This document shows, in pieces, positions 6,616 to 14,915 of a stretch of 39,598 nt of DNA. Each line of letters begins with the position of its first letter. Positions within the stretch are counted from its first letter, which is position 1. The stretch is from an uncultured Gammaproteobacteria bacterium. GTDB lineage: Bacteria > Pseudomonadota > Gammaproteobacteria > Enterobacterales > Psychrobiaceae. Where the stretch lies: the NCBI GenBank assembly GCA_913060565.1, contig CAJXRU010000026.1, forward strand, positions 1-39,598. The letters run 5' to 3'. The notes under the pieces were generated by a model that was not told where the DNA came from, made no database searches, and saw only the letters and a list, made by a program, of their open reading frames with translations. The position numbers were made by a program, and so were the translations under genes.

Positions 6616-7841
6616 TGTGGTATGCCATGGTGCTTACTTACCCTTGCTTTGCTATCGGTGCCTTATATGTCTCTGGCTCAGTGATTGGCTGGATGATCTT
6701 TGGCGTAGCCATGTTGCGCTGGTATATCAAAGGTATCGACAGTTCAGCGTATCTACCTAGCATTGTATGGCTGTGGATTGGCGGCGGCTTGGTATTGCTG
6801 CTCGCTCTATTCATTGCGCACGCTAACTGGGAGTTAGGTTTTGGCAAAACCATAAAATCAACGATTGGTTGGGCGAAAGGCTGGGCATTATTGCCGCTAT
6901 TTCTTTTCTTAGGCGCTATGGTCAACATTAAGCGTGAAATCATTATTCGCGCCGCATGTATTATCGCCATACATTCACTATTCTTCGGTGTTATTACGGT
7001 TGCCGCTTACATTGTGAAGCTTCCAGCGGACTTATTTGTATCACCATTAAAAGTAATTGGCGGTCCGGGTCCTGACTTTTTCACCGTTAGTTTTTACGGT
7101 CTCAATCCAGAAACGGGCATGGGTCGCTGGCGCTTTTTCGCTCCATGGGCACCTGCTGCTGGTTTTATGGCGTGCATGTTATTAATTTTCTGTAGCTTAG
7201 AAAAAAACAAAAGCTACAGAAATTGGGGCATCGTTGGCTGTGTTGTGATGTGTCTACTGTCGCAATCGCGCGCTGGCTGGGCCATTTTCATTATGCTTAT
7301 TCCAATGCTGATGTTCCTTGGCAAAATCAAAAGCCCACTGATGCTAATTATTATCGGCTTGGTAACTTGCTTATTTTTACTGGCAGCAGAAGTGATTTAC
7401 GACTGGATTTACACCTTGTATTCAGACATTAAAGCCGCACGCCCAGATTCAACGCGGGTACGCAGCGCACTGGCAAACATTGCGGTGCAACGCTGGGAAA
7501 CCCAAGCGCCGATTTGGGGACATGGCATTGTCGAGCGCGGCCCTAAAATTGTTGAATTTATGCCAATTGGTACTCATCACAGCTGGTACGGTCTGTTATT
7601 TGTCAAAGGTATTGTCGGGCTTCTCGCATTAGCAATTCCACTGCTGTTTACTGCGCTATATCTACTGCTAACTAGTTATCACTCACCAATGTCGCCAAGC
7701 GCATTTTGTATGGTGATGGTGCTGGTGTGTTATTCGTTTTTTGAAAACCTAGAAATTCTCGCCTACCTCTATTGGCCTGCACTGCTATGGATTGGCATGG
7801 CTCTAAACCCAAAAAAATCAGGAGTTCACTATGCATATTAA
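6570..7841 (+). CDS. O-antigen ligase/polymerase-family membrane protein (Wzy-like)
   Basis: A polytopic membrane protein with about ten hydrophobic segments and the Wzy_C/O-antigen ligase signature. Motifs seen are SQSRAGWAIFIMLIP (about residues 230-245), a large periplasmic loop, and THHSWYGLLFVKGIVG (near 337), whose His is conserved in ligases and polymerases. In a Wza/Wzz operon it most likely polymerises repeat units. Two starts are possible. ATG 6570 overlaps the Wzz-like gene by 46 bases with AGGA about 11 bases upstream. ATG 6627 lies just after the Wzz stop but has a poor Shine-Dalgarno. I keep 6570. The downstream pyruvyltransferase overlaps its end by 11 bases. Confidence 0.87.
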   Translation: MATCTLNRNTTEEKLVWYAMVLTYPCFAIGALYVSGSVIGWMIFGVAMLRWYIKGIDSSAYLPSIVWLWIGGGLVLLLALFIAHANWELGFGKTIKSTIGWAKGWALLPLFLFLGAMVNIKREIIIRAACIIAIHSLFFGVITVAAYIVKLPADLFVSPLKVIGGPGPDFFTVSFYGLNPETGMGRWRFFAPWAPAAGFMACMLLIFCSLEKNKSYRNWGIVGCVVMCLLSQSRAGWAIFIMLIPMLMFLGKIKSPLMLIIIGLVTCLFLLAAEVIYDWIYTLYSDIKAARPDSTRVRSALANIAVQRWETQAPIWGHGIVERGPKIVEFMPIGTHHSWYGLLFVKGIVGLLALAIPLLFTALYLLLTSYHSPMSPSAFCMVMVLVCYSFFENLEILAYLYWPALLWIGMALNPKKSGVHYAY

Positions 7842-8964
7842 ACAAAAACAAAGCAATCGCTTAAAGCAATATGATAGTTATGTCGTTGGTTACTACGGCA
7901 TGCAAAACAGTGGTGACGATGCCTTAATGTATTCAACATTATGGGGCGCTAAACACATGTTAAATCACAAACGCATCAGCTTAGGACTTTACGGTGTGCC
8001 AGATAAAGGTTTATTGGTCAGTCATCAGTTTCCTTTGCATCAACAACAGGCGTTTCCCGGTTACAACAGGTTGACTCACTATCGCGCTGCATTGCAAAGT
8101 AGTAATGTGATTTTTGGTGGTGGTTCAGTGTTACATAGCGAATCAGATATCAATCTTAAACGTCACATGCTTAAGTTAGCGTATGATCGAAAATCTCGTG
8201 CTGTAGGCGTGAGTTTAGGCCCTTTTGCCAATGTCGCCGCAGAAAAAGCCTGTGCTCTATTTCTCAATGAGTGCCCTTTTGTTGGCTTGCGAGACAAAGA
8301 AAGCCTTGCCATAGCCCAAGCTATTGCGCCACAGGCCAACGCTAAACTGACCTTTGATTTAGCACCAACCTTGCTTTATAGCACTCAAGTACCTGTACCT
8401 AAGGCGCGTCGTGGTATCGCCCTTGCCTTGTGCCCGGTTGCCGTTAATGCTTTTGGCGAAGTGGATATTCACGCCGAGCGTGAACGCATAACTCAGATCG
8501 CGCGTTTAATCGAAACCCTTTATCACCAAACAGGTGAGCCAATTACCCTATTGACCTTTAACGGCCACTGCCAACTTGGCGATGGGCAAATCAATCACGC
8601 CATCTTTAACAAGCTATGTGGAAAATTACCGTTAGTCGTTAAGCCTTATGACAATAATCCGTTGGCGGTGCTCAAGGATCTTGGCCAATATCAAGCCATC
8701 ATTAGCATGCGCTTACACGGCTCTATCCTTGGCTATCTGGCGCAAACGCCAGTGATATCTATTAACTATCACAGTAAATGTACAGGCTGGTGTCAACAAA
8801 TCGGTTTAGCCGATAAATATCAATACAGTGCCGATGAGTTTTCTATTAGTGCTATTTCTCAACGTATTAATGACGGTCTTAAGCAAGGTTTTACAGCGCC
8901 GCAACTATCCGTTGAAGATGCGCTATCTCAAACCCTATTAAATTGGAGTAATGATTATGAATAA
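7831..8964 (+). CDS. Polysaccharide pyruvyl transferase family protein
   Basis: Transfers a ketal-linked pyruvate from phosphoenolpyruvate onto a sugar, which would make the polymer acidic. PF04230 marks are the N-terminal YYGMQNSGDDALM, then NVIFGGGSVLHSESD, VGVSLGPF, VGLRDKESL, and the C-terminal SMRLHGSILGYLAQTPVISINYHSK with its conserved Arg-His pair. No signal peptide or membrane segment is seen, so it acts in the cytoplasm on the lipid-linked unit. The gene overlaps the Wzy-like gene by 11 bases, with AGGAG placed inside the end of that gene. It overlaps the following glycosyltransferase by a few bases, so the whole set is translationally coupled. The exact acceptor sugar is unknown. 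Confidence 0.9.
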   Translation: MHIKQKQSNRLKQYDSYVVGYYGMQNSGDDALMYSTLWGAKHMLNHKRISLGLYGVPDKGLLVSHQFPLHQQQAFPGYNRLTHYRAALQSSNVIFGGGSVLHSESDINLKRHMLKLAYDRKSRAVGVSLGPFANVAAEKACALFLNECPFVGLRDKESLAIAQAIAPQANAKLTFDLAPTLLYSTQVPVPKARRGIALALCPVAVNAFGEVDIHAERERITQIARLIETLYHQTGEPITLLTFNGHCQLGDGQINHAIFNKLCGKLPLVVKPYDNNPLAVLKDLGQYQAIISMRLHGSILGYLAQTPVISINYHSKCTGWCQQIGLADKYQYSADEFSISAISQRINDGLKQGFTAPQLSVEDALSQTLLNWSNDYE

Positions 8965-9901
8965 GCCACAATTTAGCGTTGTTATTCCGCTTTATAACAA
9001 AGAACAACACATAATTAGAACCCTTAACAGCATTGCCAAACAGTCATATGCGGCAAATGAAATTATCGTCGTTGACGATGGTTCAACAGATAATGGCCCG
9101 CAACTGGTGAGTGAATGTAACATCGACAATGTGACCTTGGTGCAGCAAAACAACGGCGGTGTTTCCAGTGCCAGAAATACGGGGATTTCGCTCGCTAAAC
9201 ATGAGTTTATTGCTTTTATCGATGCCGACGATCAATGGCTGCCATTGTATCTTGAGGAAATCGCTAATTTGGTGGCTAAGTTTCCGCAAGCGGGTGTTTA
9301 TGCAACCCATTATCAAGTTATCGAGCCGGGTAATAAATACGTCGATGCCAAAGTCAATCTCAAAAACGTCGATCCAACTGGCGAGCTGCTTGATGATTAC
9401 TTTGATGTGGCTTCAAAAGGCGATTTGCCATTTACGATGTCATCAATTACGGTGCGCAAATCACTGGTGAATAATATTGGAGACTTCCCATTAAACGAAC
9501 CGATGGGGGAAGATCAAGATTTCTTTTCACGTGCGGCAATGGCCAGTGATATTGCCTATTCACCGTCAATTCAATCGCTGTATCATCGTGATGCTACAAA
9601 CCGCGCTTGTCACTTAAACGTGCCGCATCAAGAATGTCCGTTTAGTGTGCGCGTGTCTCATCAGGCAATGAGCGCTAATCGCTCGCAAGCAAGTAAAGTA
9701 ACTATGCTTAGATATAGTGCGGCTCATTTATGTCATATAGCTAAGCTAAATATCATGGGGGGACAATTTTCACGAGCTAGAGCTTTATTAAGCGATCCGC
9801 GCTGTAAGCTCAAACCGAAACATCGTTATGGTTTATTAGTTTTGTCGTGGATAAAACAAAGCATGACACTGGGTCAGCGCTTTAAAAAACGACTTAGCTA
9901 A
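8957..9901 (+). CDS. GT2 family glycosyltransferase
   Basis: A GT-A fold inverting glycosyltransferase. It opens with FSVVIPLYNKEQHIIRTLNSI, followed by the nucleotide-binding IIVVDDGSTDNG, the acceptor-side NNGGVSSARNTGI, the DxD-type metal motif AFIDADDQW, and GEDQDFFSRA, which carries the likely catalytic base region. There is no membrane segment. Two ATGs are available. GGAG at 8945-8948 is only 2 bases before ATG 8951 but 8 bases before ATG 8957, so I choose 8957 (MNKPQ, 314 residues). The gene overlaps the pyruvyltransferase by 8 bases and is the last of the operon. Its stop overlaps the stop of the convergent histidine kinase by 8 bases, leaving no room for a terminator between them. 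Confidence 0.93.
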   Translation: MNKPQFSVVIPLYNKEQHIIRTLNSIAKQSYAANEIIVVDDGSTDNGPQLVSECNIDNVTLVQQNNGGVSSARNTGISLAKHEFIAFIDADDQWLPLYLEEIANLVAKFPQAGVYATHYQVIEPGNKYVDAKVNLKNVDPTGELLDDYFDVASKGDLPFTMSSITVRKSLVNNIGDFPLNEPMGEDQDFFSRAAMASDIAYSPSIQSLYHRDATNRACHLNVPHQECPFSVRVSHQAMSANRSQASKVTMLRYSAAHLCHIAKLNIMGGQFSRARALLSDPRCKLKPKHRYGLLVLSWIKQSMTLGQRFKKRLS

Positions 9902-10853
9902 CAACGGACTCTATCAGGGGTAACAAGATTGTAAAGGTTGTCCCTTTTTCTTCTTCACTTTGGACCTTAATCGTGCCGCCATGCTTATCGATAATACCAA
10001 ATGAAACTGACAGTCCCAGTCCTGTACCAACGCCGACTGGCTTGGTGGTATAGAATGGGTCAAAGATTTTTTTCATCACTTGTGGAGACATTCCCCGACC
10101 ATTATCTTGCACCTTAATAATAATCCACTCACTGTTCTTAAGCGTTGTTTGGTAGGTTCGAATATCTAGCTCACCATTTTCTTCACAGGCGTATGATGCA
10201 TTTAAGAATAGATTCATCAATACCTGAGTAATTTCACCGCCATGGCATAAAATATTAGATAATGTTCCATATTCTTTATGGACCTTCATCGTATATTTCA
10301 ATTCACTCCACACGACTTTAAGTGCTTCATCGATAAGTTCATTGATGTCACAGGGTTCTTTTTCTAACTCGCCACTATGACTCACTTTTTTAAGGTTAGC
10401 GACAATCGCACTCACGCGATTGAGTCCTTTAACACTGTCCCCCAGTAAAGATTCAATGTCTTCACAAATAAAATCAATATCTTGATCTTGGCGAAGCCCT
10501 TGATACTTTACTAAGAAGTCTTGCGCAGTCATATTGGCAAGCGATCCCATGACGAGCTTATCTAGCGCTAAAATACTCTCAAGGTAGTCAGAGAGTGTAT
10601 TTAGGTTACTCAAGCTAAAACCGATAGGATTATTGATTTCATGGGCAACACCCGCCGCAAGTTGACCAATCGATGCCATTTTCTCTGATTGAACAAGCTT
10701 ATCCTGTGCTTCTTCAAGCGCAGCTACCGTACTTTCAAGTTTTACCACATTATCGTAGAGACTGCGGGTCTTATCATCAAGTAAGGACTCAGCCATTTGA
10801 CGAGCCTGACGTTCTCTTTCATAAGCGGCTTTGTAAGCATTTTCTTCAGACAT
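9894..10853 (-). CDS. hnoK: Soluble H-NOX-associated sensor histidine kinase (HnoK-like)
   Basis: A cytoplasmic histidine kinase with no membrane segment or PAS domain. An N-terminal coiled coil (residues 1-60) leads to a HisKA region with the phospho-acceptor His71 in GQLAAGVAHEINNPIG. The HATPase domain follows, with N box NLFLNASYACEENG, G1 DNGRGM and G2 GTGLGLSVSFGI. It lies 3 bases after the H-NOX gene, as in Shewanella and Vibrio, where the NO-bound H-NOX inhibits HnoK autophosphorylation (established for those homologues). It should phosphorylate the response regulator encoded at 11434-12735 in the same operon. Its 3' end overlaps the exopolysaccharide GT2 gene by 8 bases tail-to-tail. 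The symbol is assigned by context and architecture. Confidence 0.88.
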   Translation of the reverse strand: MSEENAYKAAYERERQARQMAESLLDDKTRSLYDNVVKLESTVAALEEAQDKLVQSEKMASIGQLAAGVAHEINNPIGFSLSNLNTLSDYLESILALDKLVMGSLANMTAQDFLVKYQGLRQDQDIDFICEDIESLLGDSVKGLNRVSAIVANLKKVSHSGELEKEPCDINELIDEALKVVWSELKYTMKVHKEYGTLSNILCHGGEITQVLMNLFLNASYACEENGELDIRTYQTTLKNSEWIIIKVQDNGRGMSPQVMKKIFDPFYTTKPVGVGTGLGLSVSFGIIDKHGGTIKVQSEEEKGTTFTILLPLIESVVS

Positions 10854-10856
10854 AAA

Positions 10857-11402
10857 TTATCCAACGAATTTAACGATTAATTTGCAACTTTGCGCACCAT
10901 CATGCATACACTGTGGATGACCAATTTCTATTTTTTCATCGAACTGTTTCGCAGCACCGAAAATCAAACCAATACTCGCATGGCATAATTGACGTTTAGA
11001 GCTGTAATACATAATAAGCTCACCATTAGGGCCGTCTTCATAATTAAACGTCGGTAGGTAGGAATCAGGATTTAAACGTTTAACTTCGACATGAATTACA
11101 TCTTCAATGGCCAACAAAAAGTCACGTAAGTTATCAATTTTTGATACATCAACAGGGCTGTTCTTATAGAGAATATCAAACAAATATTGGCCAAAAGCCT
11201 CAACGAGTTTTTCGGCTGGAATGCCTGTTTTCTCAGACAGTGCAACCACCATATTAATCAGTTCACTGTCTTCGTATTGCGCCCCAGAAGTATAAATACC
11301 CTTTGACGTGGGACTGGTTTTATCAATGAGCTCATTCCACTGTTCCATCCCCATTTTTTCGATAATCATGTCTGAAAATGCTGTAAAAATAGCGCCTTGC
11401 AT
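10857..11402 (-). CDS. hnoX: H-NOX heme nitric-oxide sensor
   Basis: A 181-residue heme-NO-binding (HNOB) domain protein of usual family length, starting with the typical MQGAIFTAFSDMIIEK. The proximal heme ligand is His104 (IEDVIHVEVKRLNPD), and the heme-propionate motif YxSxR is Y133, S135, R137. C140, H162, C165 and C173 (HPQCMHDGAQSC) match the zinc-binding set described in Vibrio cholerae H-NOX, which also senses oxidants. I see no obvious distal-pocket Tyr, consistent with an NO-selective sensor that does not hold oxygen (inferred). It is preceded by a strong AGGGAGAG and sits between the response regulator (31-base gap) and its kinase (3-base gap). In relatives this circuit links nitric oxide to cyclic-di-GMP and biofilm. 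Confidence 0.96.
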   Translation of the reverse strand: MQGAIFTAFSDMIIEKMGMEQWNELIDKTSPTSKGIYTSGAQYEDSELINMVVALSEKTGIPAEKLVEAFGQYLFDILYKNSPVDVSKIDNLRDFLLAIEDVIHVEVKRLNPDSYLPTFNYEDGPNGELIMYYSSKRQLCHASIGLIFGAAKQFDEKIEIGHPQCMHDGAQSCKLIVKFVG

Positions 11403-11433
11403 AACTCTCTCCCTGTTTAAACGATAACTTTAT

Positions 11434-12735
11434 TTAAGCAATAAATAACGTGATTTTTGTATCATAGTTGTCTTCGTATTTACGCAGCTTCTCTATCATT
11501 GGTGCTGTGATCTCTTGGCCTGCAGTGAGCATAATATTGCCATTGGTAAGCACTAAATCTTCAAGTAAGGTATCACCAATCTTTAATCCTTCAATCCCAA
11601 CACTGTATTCAATATCTTCACCAAAATCGCTGCGTTCATTCATCACCGAAAATAGTGCACTAACCACGACTTTGTCATACCAAGTATCAGCCCGTGACAT
11701 TAGCCAGGCTTTAGCATCAGCCACCGACATAAGCTGTTTATTCTCTTTACCTGCAATTAGAAAGTCGAAGTCTTTCACTACACGAATAATTCGCGCGCCA
11801 ATAGGAATGTCATCTCCCGCTAAATGATCTGGGACACCGGTGCCATCAACATTTTCATTTTGGTGTAAAATATTTTCAGTTAGCGCATCGAATCGAGACA
11901 CACGGGCAACTATTTTTGCACCAATGACTGGGTGATGCATAAACTCATCGTCGAGCTTACCAGTACCGACGCCGACTTTAGCAATCACATCATCACTTAA
12001 GCCTACGGTGCCGATTTCATGCAACAAACCACAAAGATAAATACGACGACACGTTGCGTCATCAAGTGATAAATAACGCGCTATCCCTTTACATTGCAAA
12101 GCAACTCGTTTGTTATGCCCGGCGCCAAAGCCTGTGCGGTATTCAATGGTTGTCGACATCATGTCTAAGACATCATGTAACAACGAATTTTGAGATTTAA
12201 GCGCGTTCGACAACTTATTTTTACTTTGCACCAGAGCGGCAGTGCGCTCAGTGACTTTTTGTTCAAGCGTATGATTAAACTGAGTAAGTCGATCATTAGC
12301 ATCACTTAATTGTTCATTAAGCACTCGTGTTTGCTTCTTGAGAAGGTAATGTTCTGAGACTTGGCTTAACAATAATTTAAGTTCTTGATTTTCCCATGGC
12401 TTACCAATATAGGTATAGATGCCACCGTCATTAATCGCCTGAATCGTCGTTTCCATGTCACTATAACCAGTGAGCAAAATACGAATCGCATTGGGCTGAA
12501 TATCTTTTGCGTTGGTGAAAAACTCTGCACCATTCATTATTGGCATCCGCATATCTGAGATAATAATATCGATAGGATGTTCACGCAGATAATCAAGCGC
12601 AGATGGGCCGTCAGTGAAACTGACAATGTTGTAATCTTTACGCAGCAAACGTTTCAGTGAATTAATAATATCCTGCTCATCATCAAGCAAAAGTAAATTC
12701 AAACGCAGCGCAAGTTCAGTCTCTTGTATGCTCAT
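11434..12735 (-). CDS. Response regulator with degenerate HD-GYP domain (HnoD-like)
   Basis: An N-terminal receiver domain (phospho-acceptor Asp61 in IIISDMRMPIMNG, Lys in GKPW) is joined by a coiled coil (about 130-185) to an HD-GYP-like domain. That domain is eroded at its metal site. The HD pair is His239-Glu240 (HEIGTVG for HDIGKIG), the HHE triad reads Gln-Asn-Glu (292-294), GYP reads GVP, and the Asp of VADxFDAL is Lys321. It is therefore unlikely to hydrolyse cyclic-di-GMP. It resembles Shewanella HnoD, a degenerate HD-GYP that allosterically inhibits the active phosphodiesterase HnoB, but no HnoB is visible here. ATG 12735 is chosen because GGAGAGGG lies about 7 bases upstream; the in-frame ATG at 12765 has no Shine-Dalgarno. 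It is first in the H-NOX operon. Confidence 0.88.
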   Translation of the reverse strand: MSIQETELALRLNLLLLDDEQDIINSLKRLLRKDYNIVSFTDGPSALDYLREHPIDIIISDMRMPIMNGAEFFTNAKDIQPNAIRILLTGYSDMETTIQAINDGGIYTYIGKPWENQELKLLLSQVSEHYLLKKQTRVLNEQLSDANDRLTQFNHTLEQKVTERTAALVQSKNKLSNALKSQNSLLHDVLDMMSTTIEYRTGFGAGHNKRVALQCKGIARYLSLDDATCRRIYLCGLLHEIGTVGLSDDVIAKVGVGTGKLDDEFMHHPVIGAKIVARVSRFDALTENILHQNENVDGTGVPDHLAGDDIPIGARIIRVVKDFDFLIAGKENKQLMSVADAKAWLMSRADTWYDKVVVSALFSVMNERSDFGEDIEYSVGIEGLKIGDTLLEDLVLTNGNIMLTAGQEITAPMIEKLRKYEDNYDTKITLFIA

Positions 12736-12835
12736 AAATTCCCTCTCCTGTTGTGATCTAGTCATTCATTGAAAAGTACACAAAACATACTCTAGATATA
12801 TCGCTAATTAGTTGGCAAGTAAAGAAAAAAGTAAT

Positions 12836-12866
12836 AAAAAAGCCGTACTTTTTCAAGCACAGCTTT
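12836..12866 (-). terminator. Intrinsic terminator after mmsB
   Basis: On the - strand a 12-bp stem (arms 12855-12866 and 12839-12850, with G-U wobbles) closes a GAAA tetraloop and runs straight into a U-run at 12841-12836. It should end the branched-chain operon 25 bases after the mmsB stop and insulate the H-NOX operon downstream. Confidence 0.8.
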
Positions 12867-12891
12867 CATTTTCAAATCGTAAATTTGCTCA

Positions 12892-13782
12892 CTATTTTTT
12901 TGTGGCAAACATCTCGATAATACTTGAGAAGTCTTTAGTGCCATTCCCACCATTGCTGTGCATTGAATACAAGCTTTGAGCCATTGCGCCAAGTGGCGTG
13001 CTCGACTTAGACATTTGAGCCGCTTGCGCCGCCAAACCTAAATCTTTAAGCATTAAATCAACCATAAAACCGCCTTGATAATCATTACTCGCAGGGGTTG
13101 ACTCCATCACACCGGGAACAGGGTTATAAAGCTCTAAACACCAGTTACGGCCTGAGCTTTTTAGCATAATGTCTGATAGTACTGCTGGATCTAAGCCATT
13201 ATCCATACCCATTTTTAATGCTTCACTTGTGCCGGCCATTAACACTGACAACAACATGTTATTACAAATTTTGGCAATTTGACCAGCACCTACTTCACCG
13301 GCTAAAAATATGTTTTTTCCCATATCATCAAGCACTGTTTTAGCGCGTTCAAAGTGCTGCTCAGTGCCACCACAAATAAAGCTTAATGTGCCAGCAGCCG
13401 CGCCAGCAACGCCGCCAGATACTGGCGCATCCATGAATGCAATGCCTTGCTGTGCTGCTTGAGCAGCGACAGTTTTCGCGCTATCAGCATCAATGGTACT
13501 AGAGTCAATCAACAGCGTATCTTTGTTAACAACACTCAGTAAACCGCTTTCGCCTAAATAAACCATTTTCACATGCTTACCTGCTGGCAACATGGTCACT
13601 ACAAAGTCTTTATCTGTCGCGGCTTCATTTGCACTAGCTGTTGACGTAGCGCCATGCTGTACAACGCTATTCATTGCATCACTGCTTAAATCAAACACAC
13701 TCACGTCATGGCCGGCTTTTGCTAGGTTGATGGCCATAGGCCCACCCATATTTCCTAGGCCAATAAATCCTACTTTTGCCAT
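12892..13782 (-). CDS. mmsB: 3-hydroxyisobutyrate dehydrogenase
   Basis: Oxidises 3-hydroxyisobutyrate to methylmalonate semialdehyde with NAD+ in valine breakdown. The N-terminal Rossmann motif is GFIGLGNMGGPMA (residues 5-17). The substrate-binding DAPVSGGVAGAAAGTL and the catalytic-Lys helix GAGQIAKICNN are both intact. The C-terminal KDLGLA is also typical. At 296 residues it has the family's usual size. It starts 2 bases after the 3-hydroxyisobutyryl-CoA hydrolase stop, so the two consecutive steps are coupled. It is the last gene of the operon and is followed by a strong terminator at 12836-12866. Other beta-hydroxyacid dehydrogenases (tartronate semialdehyde reductase) share the fold, but the neighbours make valine the likely pathway. 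Confidence 0.95.
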   Translation of the reverse strand: MAKVGFIGLGNMGGPMAINLAKAGHDVSVFDLSSDAMNSVVQHGATSTASANEAATDKDFVVTMLPAGKHVKMVYLGESGLLSVVNKDTLLIDSSTIDADSAKTVAAQAAQQGIAFMDAPVSGGVAGAAAGTLSFICGGTEQHFERAKTVLDDMGKNIFLAGEVGAGQIAKICNNMLLSVLMAGTSEALKMGMDNGLDPAVLSDIMLKSSGRNWCLELYNPVPGVMESTPASNDYQGGFMVDLMLKDLGLAAQAAQMSKSSTPLGAMAQSLYSMHSNGGNGTKDFSSIIEMFATKK

Positions 13783-13784
13783 GA

Positions 13785-14915
13785 TTAGGCTCCTTTTAGC
13801 TTTAGTGGATGAGATGAGTCATCCCAAATTGGATTAAATAGTTCGTTAATAAGCGCATCATCTACGCTCTCTACATCACTGAATTTCCACGCTGGTTGAT
13901 TATCTTTATCAATTAACAATGCGCGAATACCTTCTGCAAACTCACCAATCTCACCACTTAACACAGAAAGTTGTAATTCGAGTTTAAAACATTGTGCCAA
14001 CGATAAATCTTTACCAGCAGCAAGTTGACGCTCAAGAATACGCGCTGACAGTGGGCTACCGTTAACCATTGAACGTTTGGCGCGTTTTAACCAGCTATCA
14101 TCATCGCCCCATGAGGCAATTTTTTGCATTGTTTGGGCCAACGTTGTTTGATTAACGGCCTCGTCAATAACAGCTTGATGAGCAGCAATATTGCCATTAG
14201 GCATTTGCTCATAAATCGTTTTTTCAAGATTCATTACACAATGACTCACTAATTGGCGATTAACATCGCGATCAATGGTCCAGCTTTGCTGTGTCAATGC
14301 GTCGATTAACTGAGCTTTCTGCTCATGCAACAAAAAGTGATCGGCGAGTTTTACTTGCAAACAATCAGCAGCATTCATTTGCGCCGCGGTCAGTCCAAGA
14401 AATAATCCCAAATTGTCAGGCATTTGGTTTAAAAAATAAGTGCCGCCAACATCAGGGTACAATCCAATGCTGATCTCAGGCATAGCAACGCGCGATGATT
14501 CAGTCACGATGCGGTGACTGGCGCCTGCGAATAGTCCTAATCCACCACCCATGACATATCCATTGCCCCATACCACAATAGGTTTACTATAAGTGTGAAT
14601 GGCATAATCTAGGCTGTACTCTTGCACAAAAAATTCTTGAACAAAGGGCTGACGTTGACCAGGGTTATCTTTCATTGCGTTGTACAACTCAACAATGTCA
14701 CCACCAGCACAAAACGCTTTATCACCCATACTATCTAGGACGATAGCAACCACAGTTTCATCTTGCTCAAATCTTGCTAGCGCTGGTAGCAATGAATCGA
14801 TCATCGCTTGGTTTAACGCATTAAGGGATTTTTCACTATTTAGAGTCGCCTGAATAATGTAATGCCCATCTCCTGTTTCATGAGCATTATAAATAACGGC
14901 GTTATTAGCATCCAT
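13785..14915 (-). CDS. 3-hydroxyisobutyryl-CoA hydrolase (enoyl-CoA hydratase/isomerase superfamily)
   Basis: A crotonase-fold protein of 376 residues, longer than ordinary hydratases and matching the HIBYL-CoA hydrolase group. It carries the oxyanion-hole stretch DKAFCAGGDIVELYN and GYVMGGGLGLFAGASHRIVTE. The catalytic Glu region MPEISIGLYPDVGGTYFLNQMP has the family-specific Asp after Pro. The C-terminal helical extension with SPLSARILERQL is also typical. It hydrolyses 3-hydroxyisobutyryl-CoA to free acid and CoA, removing the toxic methacrylyl-CoA branch of valine catabolism. Its ATG overlaps the TAA of the enoyl-CoA hydratase gene (TAATG), so translation is coupled. The product is used by the dehydrogenase encoded 2 bases downstream. 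Confidence 0.93.
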   Translation of the reverse strand: MDANNAVIYNAHETGDGHYIIQATLNSEKSLNALNQAMIDSLLPALARFEQDETVVAIVLDSMGDKAFCAGGDIVELYNAMKDNPGQRQPFVQEFFVQEYSLDYAIHTYSKPIVVWGNGYVMGGGLGLFAGASHRIVTESSRVAMPEISIGLYPDVGGTYFLNQMPDNLGLFLGLTAAQMNAADCLQVKLADHFLLHEQKAQLIDALTQQSWTIDRDVNRQLVSHCVMNLEKTIYEQMPNGNIAAHQAVIDEAVNQTTLAQTMQKIASWGDDDSWLKRAKRSMVNGSPLSARILERQLAAGKDLSLAQCFKLELQLSVLSGEIGEFAEGIRALLIDKDNQPAWKFSDVESVDDALINELFNPIWDDSSHPLKLKGA

